A DNA stretch of 64,000 bases from Proteles cristata cristata (lineage: Eukaryota > Chordata > Mammalia > Carnivora > Hyaenidae), in NCBI GenBank assembly GCA_017311185.1, contig JAESUZ010002710.1, positions 434,001 to 498,000 on the forward strand. The letters run 5' to 3'. Positions 35,600-47,224 of the stretch are shown in pieces; within the stretch, counting starts at the first letter, position 1, and each line of letters starts with the position of its first letter. Made by a program: the position numbers and the translations under genes. The notes beneath the pieces are model-generated. The model ran no database searches. It was not told the origin of the DNA and saw only the letters and a list, made by a program, of their open reading frames with translations.

Positions 35600-36570
35600 C
35601 TGCCGTAGAATATGTGAGCTATGCGTAAACAACCTGGGTTACGGTGGGGTTCCTAAAACTAGGAGAATTTCAGCCATAACACTCACATGTTGTTTCTGGA
35701 AATTAAAGCCTGGGAACAGTGAGAATAAAGTCCATCGATTTATGAATTGTATTTCTGCGCATACTTCAATTCCCAAGGCTTGTGGGAAGCAGACCCGCCA
35801 TCTTGCTCCTGACCGGGCTGCCCTTGAGAGCCCCGGCCTGACGCCCCTTGGCCTCCCGCTTCATACCAGGAAGCCAGGCTGTCCGAGCCGGGTCCCTGCT
35901 AAAACCTGAGTGACCTAAACCTCGGGGAGCACGCCCAAGCAAGAGGGATCTGCTGACTGGGGTGCGCCCACCCCCTCCCCCCCACCCCGCACCCCCACTC
36001 CGGGGCCTTCCGGGAGAGGTGGCCAAGGCTTCAGCAAGGACCCAGTCTCTCGCATGGCCAGGACTGCAACGAACCAGGACCGGCCGTGCTGCGTGGGGAC
36101 TGATCTGTGTGTCTGCCTGTCCCCTGACCGCGACCTTCTGCAGGCTGGGGGCATGGAGCCCCAAAGCCCAGCCACCTAGAGACCCGACCAACGTTTGCTG
36201 AATGGTGACTGCGGAGGTCAGGGGGCTAAGGATGCCTTCCAACCTGGAGGATGGGCTGAGAAGCTGCGGAAAGTTTCTCCAACAGGCAGGGAGCGGAGCC
36301 TGGATGTGATAGAATTTCAACAAGGGCAGGAGCCCATGAAGGTGGAGGGAGCCTCTGGCAAAGCCAGTGAGCGGGGCTGGAGGGCGCGGAGGGAGAAGCT
36401 GGGGATCCATGCGATGAGCACTTTGGAGTTGAGAAAGGAATCCAGAGTGGGCGCAGCAGTTAGGATACACAGATCCATGGTGATGTCGCCATGCTGGAAG
36501 GGCTCCAGAAGGGCCCAGAAGGGCCGCCTGCTGCCCAAAGGATCCAAACTCATGGCCTCCCTGCTCCTTT
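35600..36570. other. GC-rich unique sequence
   Basis: Includes a C-rich run at about 35967-35998. Open frames on both strands (273 codons antisense at 35766-36587) look like GC-rich chance frames, with no domain, and they overlap each other. Confidence 0.35.
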
Positions 36571-36574
36571 CTCC

Positions 36575-36705
36575 AGGGCAAATCCATCTATCCTTCAAGG
36601 CCCTGCTCAAACTCCACCTCCTCCAGGAAGCTTTCCCTGAATTCCCTTCGTTCCGGTTACTACTGTGTACACTCTGTTCTGCCCAGCCCAGCCCCCTTTT
36701 GAGGG
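36575..36705 (+). repeat. LINE-2 relic
   Basis: CCTTCAAGGCCCTGCTCAAA then CTCCACCTCCTCCAGGAAGC and TTTCCCTGAATTCCC is the familiar L2 3'-region series. It lies inside the 375-codon + frame at 36195-37322 and shows that the frame is not an old protein gene. Confidence 0.75.
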
Positions 36706-37930
36706 CCATGACAAGGTGGGGCAAACATCTCCTGGTTCACAGCATCACCACACTGGGCTGCGTTCTACTGGAAGGACCACTTCTTACACCTGGCTTACCC
36801 CAGAGCAGGCGCACCAGGACTGCAGAAGAGAGACTCAGAACTGCCAGTCCTAGAGAGTGTGGCATGGGGGGCGGGGGGGAGGGACCATTCAGCCAGCCCA
36901 GCCCCTCCCCAGTTCTCTACCCACCAGGGACTCTGTTCACATTCCCAGCCCTTGGCCCAAGGACCAGAGCTTCTAGCCCCTTCTCCAGGGCTCCCGGAGA
37001 AAGGTTCCTGCATCCTGTTCGAAGGCAGCCCCACCTTCTGCCTCCTCCCAGAGCCTCTTGTCCATGTCTTCCCTCCCCAGCTGAAGGCCATAGGCCACCA
37101 CTCACTGAAACCAGGCAGGGTGGCCTGCGGGCATCATCATTGTGCCCAGTCACGCCCACTCCCAGGAGGCCAGCCGGGCCTGGCTGCCAGCACCGTCCAT
37201 CCCCGGCAGCAGCCTGTCTCGTCGGAGCAACTGAGACAGACCGTGAGCAAACCGCTTTACAGGCCCAGAGCAGAGCTGTGGCAAGTGGGGAGAAGAGGTG
37301 TTTAGGCCTGAGCAGAGCTTAGGTCTTGGACCTTCCCACTGCAGAGGGAAGCGGGAAGACTGGTCTCGCCCCTGGGACTGAGCTTGGGGGTGGATCTGCA
37401 TAGAGAGCCTCCGCTGTGAAGAAGACAGAACAACCCTGGGCTTCCAGAAAAGCAGCACATACACAGGCTCCAGAGCTCTGCCCTCATCATAAGGAAAACA
37501 TACATGTTTAATGGGTTACTTAGGGGCACTCACAGGACAGAAGTATTCTTCACTCAGCAAAGTATCCTCTTCAGTAAATAGCAAACTCCTCTCAAACACA
37601 TAATCTCCCTTAGGAAAACTAAGTGAGACCTTTCCCTAGAATCACATCACTCAGGTCTTAGTCACTCACTCTTTAGTATGAATCAGCTTAATCATATTGC
37701 TTTCCTACTACCTTCTAGTAGAATTCAACTTCCTAAAAGAATTGATTCCATCACGGATTGATACAGTGTGGGTCATTTTGGAGCAGGGGTCACAATATCA
37801 AGCTGGAAGAATGAGGGAGAAAAAGAAGATCCGTTCAGCCCAAACAAGGAGAAAAAGGAGAGGAGCCTGTGATCACATCAGAGGCCCAGCGGGGAAGAAT
37901 TGAGGACCCAAAACGGCCTCCCAGACTTCG
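36706..37930. other. intergenic, nothing recognised
   Basis: GC-rich to about 37330, then AT-richer. The remainder of the long 36195-37322 frame has Pro/Arg-rich low-complexity content and no recognised domain. Confidence 0.35.
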
Positions 37931-37939
37931 GCACTGCTT

Positions 37940-38405
37940 TAGTGTGCTAGAGCTGCGCTAACAAAGTGCCACACACTGGCCGCTGAGACAACAAAAGTTT
38001 ATTGTCGCACAGATCTGGGGGCCAGAAGTCCGAGATCAAGGTGTCGGCAAGGCTGCTTCTTCCTGGGGACTATGGGGCACAGTCTGTTCCGGGCACCTCC
38101 CCTGGCTTCTGCGGGTATGTTGGCAACTTTAGGGACCGCTGGCAAAATGGCAATGGTGAAGCCTCACCCTGACCTCTGCCTTCACCTTGACATGGTGTTC
38201 TCTCTGTGTGCTTGCCTGTGTCCAAATGTCCCCCTTCTGTAAGGACACCTTCATATTGGATCAGGGCCCGGCCCAGTATGGCCTGGTCTGACCTGAGTAC
38301 ATCTGCAGCTGCCGTATTTCCAAATAAGGTCACCTCTGAGGTGCTGGGAGTTAGGACATGGACACATGGATCGGTGCTGGGGACAGATTCAACCCACAAC
38401 AGGCA
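37940..38405 (-). mobile_element. MLT1-type MaLR LTR relic (antisense)
   Basis: The complement of the MLT1 order is clear: GCTAACAAAGTGCCACACAC, TGAGACAACAAAAGTTTATT, CAGAAGTCCGAGATCAAGGT, GTCGGCAAGGCT, then TCCAAATAAGGTCACCTC, and TTCAACCCACAACAGGCACC at the far edge. It is a solitary non-coding LTR of an ancient retrovirus-like element, without internal genes. Confidence 0.75.
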
Positions 38406-38429
38406 CCTCTTCTGGGATAGAGCCGTGAC

Positions 38430-38530
38430 AGAAGACAGCTCAACCCTGACTAGTTACGTGACCTTGAGCAAGACAGTCCCCAGCCTGACCATCATTTACT
38501 CAACTGTGGCCCAGGGAAAGTGGGTGACAG
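38430..38530 (+). repeat. MIR SINE relic
   Basis: CCCTGACTAGTTACGTGACC, TTGAGCAAGACAGTCCC, then ATTTACTCAACTGTGGC match the sense MIR order. Confidence 0.65.
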
Positions 38531-39260
38531 TCCCTTTCCACCTGACCCCTGCATGCAGAGAGGGTCCACGAAGACAGGCTCGCATTCCACAGGCACCAGG
38601 GCAGTGTCTCAGCAGCCCCGCACCCCCACCCCCCTCCCCGAGTAGATCCTTCAGGACCTTCCATTCCTGCTCAAATAATGACGTGAGCCAAGTCACCAAC
38701 ACTCCTAAGCTCCACGCACAGGGAACCGGGACACTGCAGGGTGCACCACCCATGGGCAAGCCTCAGACACCACGTGGTTGAGACCTCCACAGAGAGCAAG
38801 CATTCCATTGAACCAGACCAATAAATTCCTGATGTTGCCTTGTGTTTTCAGGGAGCAACAGCGCTATCAAACTATGATCACAGGAGATCCAAGTCAGGCC
38901 CACCGCCCTGAGCTCACAGCCAGAGGAGGGACCCACCTCTCCCGCACCTACCTCAGGCCAGCACACAGTAAGCCCTCAAGGCGCCTTACACTGCGGAAAG
39001 GAAGGCCCACTTGTGGGGCGATGGCGACACCTCGTGGCTCTATGGAAAATGACATGCGCAGGCCCAGGGGGCGGGGGGCTGAGCAGGAAAACAGATCCCT
39101 CGTGGCCTCAGGCCCTGTATAAATACAAGCGGCTGTGTCAGATTTGAGTCCCACATCCTTTGGGCTCCAAGGTGAGACTCCACATCCTAGCAGGGACAGC
39201 AAGGACTTCTCTACTTTCACAGGACCAACTAATGGCCTGCACAGCTATTTGAAAGAGCCA
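38531..39260. other. intergenic, nothing recognised
   Basis: Unique sequence with some CpG (39020-39075). No supported gene. Confidence 0.35.
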
Positions 39261-39265
39261 AACTT

Positions 39266-39427
39266 GGGGTGCCTGGGTGGCTCAGTCGATTAAGCGTCCG
39301 ACTTCGGCTCAGGTCATGATCTCACGGTTCGTGGGTTCGAGCCCCGTGTCGGGCTCTGTGCAGACAGCTGCGAGCCCGGAGCCTGCTTCAGATTCTGTGT
39401 CTCCCTCTCTCTCTGACCCTCCCCTGC
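39266..39427 (+). mobile_element. CAN-SINE (cat type), 3'-truncated
   Basis: Near-consensus head GGGGTGCCTGGGTGGCTCAG and body through TCTCTCTGACCCTCCCCTGC. It then stops abruptly, lacking the CT stretch, the AATAAA box and the A-tail. No target duplication is visible. A post-insertion deletion is the simplest reading. Confidence 0.95.
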
Positions 39428-39734
39428 GTAGGGCTGATCTTTCACAGGATTCTTCCCCTGGCGGGAACACACACAGCAGGATCCTCACGTCTCCAGCAGG
39501 CCCAGAGTCAGGTGGTGGTGGGAATTCAGTAAGGACTTGGGTTCTAGGCCACGCTCTGCACCAGGACCTGAATAGCCCCTTCGCTGCCTCACCTGATGCA
39601 CCTTCTCCCTGAAGAAGGGGAGATGATGGAATCAGAGTAAACCACCTGTGAGAGCATTTGCAGCTGACATGCTGTCTGAGTCCCTGTAGGCAACTTACCC
39701 TCAGGAGCCTCAGAGGTAACAGAAGCAGGTGCAA

Positions 39735-40290
39735 CTAAATTTAATATTATTTAATTTGACCCAACATATCCAAATATGCTATCATTTTGACACATAGTCA
39801 ATATAAAAATTATTAATGAGATTGTTTTATGTTCTTTCATTGGTACTAAGTCTTCAAAATTTGGTGTATCTATAAATAAAACACAGTGTCTCTCATTGTG
39901 GACACTAAATTCTCATCAAAAATACTTGACCTGTATTTAGATTTTATAAACTTTGCAATGGAAAAGTGGATTCACACACTTTATTTTTTTACTTATTTTA
40001 TAATGTTATTTTTTACATTTTATGTTTTACATTTTTACATTTCAAATTCATTTTCGTACATGATTAGATTCACATACTTTATTACTGGATTATTAGATTA
40101 ATTAGATTCACATACTGCATTTGTTGTTCCAGAATTCCTTTAAATTTTTCCAGGAACCAAACCAATTTTTTTTAGTCAATTCAAACAAAATTGAAAATCT
40201 AATTCCTCAGCAGCAGTAGTAGACATGTCAAGTGGTAAATAGTCACGTGTTCTAGTGTCTACCAACTTACACACTTTAGCTCTAGATCCT
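39735..40290. repeat. Ancient AT-rich dispersed repeat
   Basis: TTTAATATTATTTAATTTGA, CCAACATATCCAAATATGCT, ATCATTTTGACACATAGTCA, TATAAAAATTATTAATGAGA and later ACATGTCAAGTGGTAAATAG follow an order I recognise from a common mammalian interspersed repeat, but I cannot name the family. Confidence 0.45.
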
Positions 40291-40568
40291 TTGACTAATT
40301 CTTAAAGAAGGTCACACTCAGAGACAAAGAACTTAAAAACTCATGTCTTTTCTTCTGGCCCTGTTCAAGAACTCAGTGTGTTTGGGCTTCCTGAATTAGA
40401 GGGCTAGCTACATGTCCCAGGTCCCTCCTTGTATGACCCACAGGTATGAGCAGCAATCAAGAATCAAGCATAAAGAAAAGTATTCAGAGAACAGGAAGGA
40501 AAATATAGTGCAAATTCTGAGCAAGAAGCCGCTATCCCAAAGAGCCCATACTTGTAAAGAATTGGGGG

Positions 40569-40680
40569 CCGGGGGGTGATGGGCATAGAGGAGGCCACTT
40601 GTTGGGATGAGCACTGGGTGTTACATGGAAACCAACTTGACAATAAACTATAAAAGAAAAATAATAATAATGAAGAAAAA
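40569..40680 (+). mobile_element. Very short L1 3'-end insertion
   Basis: Only the last 110 bp of an L1 3' UTR (GGGATGAGCACTGGGTGTTA ... ACAATAAACTATAAAAGAAA) is present, flanked by AAAGAATTGGGGG (40556-40568) and AAAGAATTAGGG (40681-40692). An extremely 5'-truncated target-primed insertion. Confidence 0.92.
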
Positions 40681-41024
40681 AAAGAATTAGGGTAAAGCCA
40701 GTCTACACGTCTCACAGACTCAAGGGACCCATCGGCTGCTACTGCAGTGTTCAGACAGCCATGAGGCAACAGAGGCCCACATAGAAAAGTAACGCTTGTC
40801 CAGACCACAGATGATTCTGAGTGGGACTGGAGCCTAGCTTCTTGTATGTTCTGACCCGACATGTGAGATAACATCGCCATTTCCTACAGTGAGAGGTTTC
40901 CCTAGGAAGGCCAGGTCTTACGCCACAGCGCACCTGAGGGCAAATGTCCCAGCCAGTCTCTCCCGGGACCTGATCCTCAGCAAGTCCGGCCGCCCATACT
41001 ATTCCCATATGTAAAATGGGAGAT

Positions 41025-41285
41025 GTGTTCATTTCCTCAGGCTGCTGTAATGAAGTACCACATGGCCTTCTCTCTGTCTCAACTCTCCTTCTGCTTTTCT
41101 CTTAAAATACATTTGTTGTTGAATTTGGGGTCCACCCAAATAATCCAGGATAATCTCCTCATCTCAAAATCCATCACTTACTTACAACTGCAAAGATTCT
41201 TCTTCCAACTAAGGTCACATTCATGGGTTCTGGGGGTTAGGTCATGGACATATCTTTTGGGGAGCTGCCTGGACCAAACGAACTC
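41025..41285 (-). mobile_element. MLT1-type MaLR LTR relic (antisense)
   Basis: TCAGGCTGCTGTAATGAAGT and ACCACATGGCC at one edge. AACTGCAAAGATTCTTCTTC, AACTAAGGTCACATTCATGG, GTTCTGGGGGTTAGG and ATATCTTTTGGGGAGC occur at the other. Internal deletion relative to the copies at 37940 and 58235. Non-coding. Confidence 0.65.
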
Positions 41286-41439
41286 CAGACCTCAGCTCTA
41301 AAAGTCTATGACACAGAATGCCAAAGGCAGCCATTTCTATTACATAAAGAATGCATCCAGGTACATGCGAATGTTAACACCCCAAGAGCTAAATGGACGA
41401 TTTTTACATGCTCTAATTAGTAAACAGACACACAGAGAT

Positions 41440-42085
41440 GTTCTGCTTTCCAGTGTCAGAAAGATGAAAACTAAGATAGGCATTAGATCTGATGGTCTAA
41501 GAAAACTTAAACCCAGTGCCGGCAAGGATGTGATGAACCTGCTATTGAATACACAGACCCTCCCTTTCTTCCCAGGGACTGGATCGCACTTATTATATGA
41601 AATATTATTATTATATATTAAATATTATATATTATATATTATATATTATATAATTATTATATGAAATTGCTCATAGATATGTAAATTAGCAAAACTCTGG
41701 GAGGGAAACGTGGCAACCTATTCCAAGAACCTGGAACATAAATAATTGGCTGAAATTTTCGCTGTTGTGAATTCCTCTCAAGGAAAGCATCCTTACAAAC
41801 AAATGCTTCTCTCTGCCTTATTTATAACATCTAAACACTACAAATTCTACATATTCGAGAGGCACAGTTTTGCACAAACACCCTGTAGCCAGCAATAATA
41901 AAACCAGGAAAACAGATAAGACTGAGTAAATAAATCTGGATCACTGTGGAGGAGGACGGGGAGGCTTCTGGAATGCAAGCAGTGTTTTATTGTGAGTAAT
42001 CAGGAGCATGGTGTGTTTGCTTTACAGTTGTCTTAAACTGTGCACTTATTTCACACATTTTTACACTTATGCCATGTGTTACAAT
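41440..42085 (+). mobile_element. Decayed old L1 3' region (sense)
   Basis: CCAGTGCCGGCAAGGATGTG, a TGTAAATTAGCAAAACTCTG zone, TTATTTATAACATCTAAACA, CTGAGTAAATAAATCTGGAT, and a terminal CTTTACAGTTGTCTTAAACT ... GCACTTATTTCACACATTTT follow the ORF2-end to 3'-UTR order of old L1s. An AT-repeat expansion interrupts it at 41591-41660. Confidence 0.6.
41591..41660. repeat. (TATAT/ATTAT)n simple repeat
   Basis: Imperfect AATATTATATATTATATATT tract of about 70 bp. Self-complementary, so it can form cruciform structure, and likely unstable. Confidence 0.9.
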
Positions 42086-42086
42086 A

Positions 42087-42131
42087 GATGGATGGATGGA
42101 TGGATGGATGGATGGATGGATGGATGGATGG
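42087..42131 (+). repeat. (GATG)11 microsatellite
   Basis: About eleven uninterrupted GATG units at the end of the old L1. Likely polymorphic. Confidence 0.98.
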
Positions 42132-42134
42132 CTA

Positions 42135-43445
42135 GAGACAGAGAAATTTTTTTTTTCTTTTTCAATGGTAGATTCAAGTACTGTTAGGACACCAACTGCT
42201 CCAGAAGCAAAACTCCATCTGGGGCAGAGCCTTGAAGGGACCACAGAAACACTACATGATTCACTGCAGCTATTTCTTCCCTGAACTTCCATGAAGTCCA
42301 CGGCCCCTGACCTGCACGGTCCTGATGAGGATGAATGGAAGGAAGTCCCTAGGTCTTAGGTCCCTAGAGGCAAAAACGGTCTGCAGCCCACCAGCTCGCC
42401 TGGAGCTGACTCTCTGCAGGTGACCCACTCTCCCACCTGCATGGCTTGGCTGGCCCCGCCCAAGTCACCATGCTCTCGGGGCAAGCATTGCCCCTCCCCC
42501 ACCCACTGCTCCCCTGCTCCTCTGCCCCAGGCTCACCTTGCCGCTCCTGTTCTCACCAGGGTTCCAGGAGGGGAGCACCCAAGTAAGCTTCTCACTGCCC
42601 CCAAGTCCATCAAGGCTGGGATGGAAGTGCCCGTGTGGAGTTCCCACAGGGGTAGCGAGAGGGGGCGCTCTCACAGAACTTTCCCAGGCTTCCTGGAGAG
42701 CAGCTGTGTGGCCAGGATCTTCTGTTTGCATCCACCCCAAGCTTTCTGAAAAGCAAACCTTCCACCTAGAACTTGTGGGTGGGGGGGGGAAAGAGCTCTT
42801 GTGGGTTCTCAGAGCCGTCTGTCCCCAAGGCAGCCTCCTGTCCCCCACTTCAGCAGAGTTCTCTGCCCCCCAACCCACTGGGCCAGACTGGCATGGCTAG
42901 GGGGAGGTGGGATGGGGAATAAAGTGCCCCCCACCACGACCCACCTTCCACCTGGACAGCGCCCGTCCTTCCGTCCATCTGCCCACCCACCAGTTCAGGA
43001 GAGAGTCTGGGCCACCTGCCGGGGTCTGCTCCCCAGGATCAATACCAGGGTCATTGAGGGCTGCCACATTCCCCCATGCTGGAAGGTGACCTCACTTTTC
43101 CCATTTCAGACCCCCTGGGGGCTGCTCATCCCGGGGATTCCCAGCTGTCGTCCAGCTGGGGCTGGGGCTGTGTGCTATGCAGCACACCTGGGGAAACCCT
43201 GCCTTCCTGGGCTCTGTGCTGGGCTGTCATGTGGTTGACCAGCTGACGGGACTTCTGAGGGGCTCTCATTCAACTGCCCCAACAAACAGGAGCTCATCCT
43301 AAACTGAAACAACAGCCAAAGAGAGCCCCTCATAACAACACGGAGGGCCGCCCAGGCCGTGCTATTGCTGAGGGCGGCTGGGGAGTCCGCCATTCCCTCC
43401 CCACATTCTGCCTCTGCTTCATGCGGGCTGCTTTCTCAGCTGCAG
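42135..43445. other. intergenic unique sequence
   Basis: GC-moderate, C-rich tracts and overlapping chance frames up to 145 codons. No supported gene or nameable repeat. Confidence 0.35.
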
Positions 43446-43459
43446 AGCCCTCTGACGTT

Positions 43460-43682
43460 TTTTTTTTTAATGTTTTATTTTTGAGAGAGAGAGAGAGAGA
43501 GAGAGACAGCATTAGCAGGGGAGGGTCAGAGAGAGAGGGAGACACAGAATCCGAAGACAGACTCCAGGCTCTGAACTAGCTGTCAGCACAGAGCCCGACG
43601 CAGGGCTCAAACCCACAAACCGTGAGATAATGACCTGAGCCGAAGTCAGAGGCTCAACCGACTGAGCCACTCAGGCGCCCCA
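43460..43682 (-). mobile_element. CAN-SINE (cat type), antisense
   Basis: Antisense tail TTTTTTAATGTTTTATTTTT, (GA)n, CTGTCAGCACAGAGCCCGAC, and head CTGAGCCACTCAGGCGCCCC. Target duplication AGCCCTCT(G/T)A(C/T)GTTTT at 43446-43461 and 43683-43698. Confidence 0.97.
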
Positions 43683-43698
43683 AGCCCTCTTATGTTTT

Positions 43699-45670
43699 AA
43701 GAGCAGAGTCCACGCATGGCTCCATCTTCGCCTCAACAGGGCTGACATAATGAGCCCAGCAGCTCTGCAGGATGCACCAAGGAAAGCTGGACCCACTTCA
43801 AGTGGCTGTGACTTAACACACTTAACACAGCTCAGAGAGCGCTACCGGAGTCCAGGGCGGGCACTTGGCTGAGGCTTAGGGGCACTGATCTTGTGGGTGA
43901 CAGCAGTCAAGGCGGGATGGCCACACTGTTGGCCTGGCTACAACATATTGGTGGTGAGAAGCCAGCCCTGAGCCCCAGCATAGCCTGGATGTGGGCTTTG
44001 GGGATTCGAGGACAGAGGGAACTGGCAGTTCTCAAACAGAGAAGGTGAGATTGGAAATTAGATTTTTTTTTTTTTTTAAGTAAAGGAGAAGCTAAATGCA
44101 CATGACTGTGGGCAAGGAAGGCTCGTGAGGTACAGAGACAGGGAAGCCTCCCTGAGCCTTGCAGGGTGGACACTGTTTGGGTGGAAATAAAAGAGGCTCC
44201 CCCCTCTTGTGTGCATCTACCATATAAAGAGCCCCCCTGGGTGACAGGTGTCTATGAAGAGCTATGTGTCCATGGCCTCTGAAGCTCAGGACTCGGAGCA
44301 GTGGATGTCAGAGCACTGGCTGGGGGCACTCCCGAGGGAGGGAAGACAATCCTTGCCCAGCCTGGTTTAATCTACCTACCTCTTTCCGATACAGTGCAAC
44401 CGCCCCAGAGGGCTAAGGACCATATCATTCCTCTGTGGTCTTCTGAGATCCCGGAGAGGGGAGCCACACCTATTTCCCCTTGCCCGCCTGGGAGGTCCTC
44501 ACCTGTTACCAGTCTTCCCTCCAACTAGGACACTGCCATTCGGGCCAGAAGGTTCCACATGCAGGCCTCTTTCACCAGCCCTCTCCCCTGAGCTCTGCTC
44601 AAGCCAGGGTAGCAAGAGCTGCCGAGTGTGGCTGTGCAGCTCATACAGGCTACAGGACCCCAAGTGTGGCCCTGTGCCCAGTGTTCCCTACAGGGATTTC
44701 AGTCGTAAGTTTTAGGCTGTATGAGGCTTTGCCTCATTGACTTCGTAAAACAACTAGTAGTTGCCTTGAGTTTGAAAGGAGGTACAAGTAGGTATCACCA
44801 CATCTTTAGGAAGAACACATATGGGCCTCTTGATGTGACTAACCAGTGACCATTTCCTGCCTTGCATTCAGCTTTTAGCTCTTAAATCCAAGGACACAGT
44901 CAACATCACTCCTGTTTGCCAGGCTCTGGAAGATGCTCACAAGCTATGGCAGATGGGGTGTAAGCCCCCTGCTGGGAGGCAGTTGGTGCTGGTTAGTGGC
45001 GCAGCCAGGCTGGGCTACAGCTCCAAGGACACTTAGGCCAGGGTGTCCCTGCAATGCCCTACTCCAGGAATTAGTCTGGAATAACCTGGGTGAGCTTCCT
45101 CTAACCCTCGCAGAGCAAGGGAGGGGATAGTTCTGGAAAAGGCTCTGTAGTTGGCTTTTGAGATCTCTGAGTGCACGGAACTCAGAAACCTCGCCTCTCC
45201 CAACCCCCAGTTCTCTACTACCAGATCCTCTGAGGGGCTTTAGGAGAAAAATGCATGTTGAACAACAAGATGCTCAATTGAAATTGATTCTCCTTCCTCT
45301 GACCCCCAGTTCTGCAAGATGGGCAGAAGCTATGGTGGCACTGGACTAAGAGGGGCTTCATCACACAGCTTGTGCACCTGGGGCCAGAGCCCCCAACCCC
45401 CTACCCCACACTGGCATTTCAGAGCCCAGGGCTGAACATGGATCGCTCACAGATTGCCACGTCCCCACCTCCAGCTCTCCTACAGATTTCCCACAAGATA
45501 AATCCTTTTTTGTTAAGACCAAACCCTATCACTTGATTGCCTTCTCACTAGCATTAGTGGGAGAAGGAAGACCAAAGAGTATGATGACAAATGAATATTT
45601 AGCACCTTAGCCTCAGTGGGCCAGGGCTAGATAACAAACAAGGAGAATGACCCCAGCTTGTATCCGATGT
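43699..45670. other. unique sequence upstream of the ZP pseudogene
   Basis: No certain exon. A Cys-rich + frame at about 44592-44706 (ELCSSQGSKSC ... DPKCGPVPS) follows pyrimidine-rich AG sites and might be a remnant of an N-terminal exon of the downstream gene, but I cannot align it to a family. Confidence 0.25.
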
Positions 45671-45674
45671 ATCC

Positions 45675-45870
45675 ATTCTGCACATTCAGCAGAGCTACCC
45701 AGGCTACTGGCACTGTAGTCATGAGAACCCGTATGTGGCCTTCTCAGTGACTGGCTTGTTCTGCTGTGGGGAGCTCTACATGGGCCTGAGTCCTGGGCCA
45801 GGACCCCCTGGTGGAGTCTTCCTAAGGAATAACATCACACATCTGCTGTTGACTCCCCAGGAGTGCTATG
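45675..45870 (+). pseudogene. Possible upstream exon remnant of the ZP gene
   Basis: A sense frame reads through about 60 codons with a secreted-protein look: CSHENPYVAFSVTGLFCC, then GVFLRNNITHLLLTPQEC, including an N-glycosylation sequon (NNIT) and paired cysteines. It lies 1.4 kb upstream of the certain ZP exons on the same strand. The placement would suit an N-terminal ZP-N-like repeat of a ZP2/ZPAX-type protein. I cannot align it confidently, so it may be chance. Confidence 0.25.
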
Positions 45871-46919
45871 GGTGAGTCTTGAGAGCAGTTGAGCCACTGG
45901 GCCAAAGAGGGCAAGGAGAAGGTGTGCTGGCAGGATCTGGGACCATCAGTCAAAAAGGGATGTGTTGACAGGTCAGACACAAGGCAGTGGCCAGAATCTG
46001 AAGCTTGTGTCCAAGCAGTGAGATGACAGCTTGAGCCATCTCTGTCTGGGTTCTCTCGTGGAGAAAACGTCCTGTGTCTCTAAGACAAGACAAGGGTGGC
46101 GTCCATGAGGCATGGCCTGTGTTTTGGTACATGGTGTGCCATTCTAACCCCTAGAACTAGAAGTAGCTTCCAGATCCTGGGCCCCCTCAGACAAGCAGGC
46201 AACTCTCGGAAGTCCTGGGCCCGATGGGCATAAGTTGCCAAATCTGCCCCTGTGGTGAAGACTTCTGGGCCTTTCCCTCTGGTGAGGAAGCTGGACCCTA
46301 CTGTGGGGAGGGTCCCAGGATCTTTTCCTCCAGAGGATGCAGGCCCAACATGAGGTGGCTCTAAACAAAGCAGATACACTAGAGATTCTAGAAGTGTTCT
46401 CCATGGAGTATGTCTATCCCTCTTCAGACCTCATTCTTGAGCGGATATGCCTCTGGCCCTCCACTCATGAGGCCCCCTGCTTGGTGTTTCAAGAGGCCTC
46501 CTTGGCCTCCAACACCCTTGGATCTAGCAGGCCACCCAGTTAGATCCATGATCTCCATACTGTCTTGTTCCATCTTCCAACACTGTCTTCAGAACGATTG
46601 CTGGCTCCCCTTCAAAGCTACAGCATCAGCTTCCATCCTGGATGAAGAATGTTTTGAGCATCTGCCTTGGTGGAATCCGTTTGCAGACTCACTGATCTCT
46701 CTATCCCACTGAGGAAGATGAACTAGACTGTCACAGCTCAAATTCACTTCATATCACTTTCATACCTTCTTTGTGAAAATTACCCGCATCTCTTCCTAGG
46801 TGAATTGACAGGCTTCAGAACCCATTTCAAATTCTGCCTCTTCTACACATTTTTTTTTCTTTTCCTTTCCTCACTCCCAACTCTTTTTCTTTTAAATTCT
46901 TGTAATCATAGAGTGATTG

Positions 46920-47020
46920 GTTGGTTATTTATCCTTAATTGTTTGTCCTTATTTTCCCTTCCATCTGGATTTACTTGAAGGTAGGGCCATTATTATCTTT
47001 GCCTCTGATAATATTCAGCC
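46920..47020 (+). repeat. LINE-2-like 3'-end relic
   Basis: CATCTGGATTTACTTGAAGG followed by TAGGGCCATTATTATCTTTG and CCTCTGATAATATTCAGC parallels the L2 'gactgtaagctccttgagggcagggac' terminus. Diverged. Confidence 0.4.
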
Positions 47021-47224
47021 TTGGTATTCCACTCCTAAAATGTATGTGAAAATAAGTCAAGTGCCTTGTTTGCTCATCACCTACCTACTCAGAGGCCTAA
47101 GGATACAACCTAAATCAGTATGCCTGAGGTCAACTGTGATAAGACCTCAGGTACGAAGCCAGTCCTATCTCAGAGCAGCACAGAGGCTCAGTCCAGATCC
47201 TGTCCACACAGTCCCAGATAATGT

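Noticed and set aside
35766..36587. 273-codon antisense frame next to the CpG block
   Set aside because: No domain, signal peptide or repeat-free conserved look. It overlaps several other frames. GC-rich chance frame.
36195..37322. 375-codon open frame on the + strand, the longest in the window
   Set aside because: It runs through a recognisable LINE-2 segment (36575-36705), is Pro/Arg-rich without any domain, and overlaps long frames on the other strand, as expected of chance frames in GC-rich DNA.
42087..42131. Short regular repeats as a CRISPR-like array
   Set aside because: These are simple microsatellites without spacers, in a mammalian genome.
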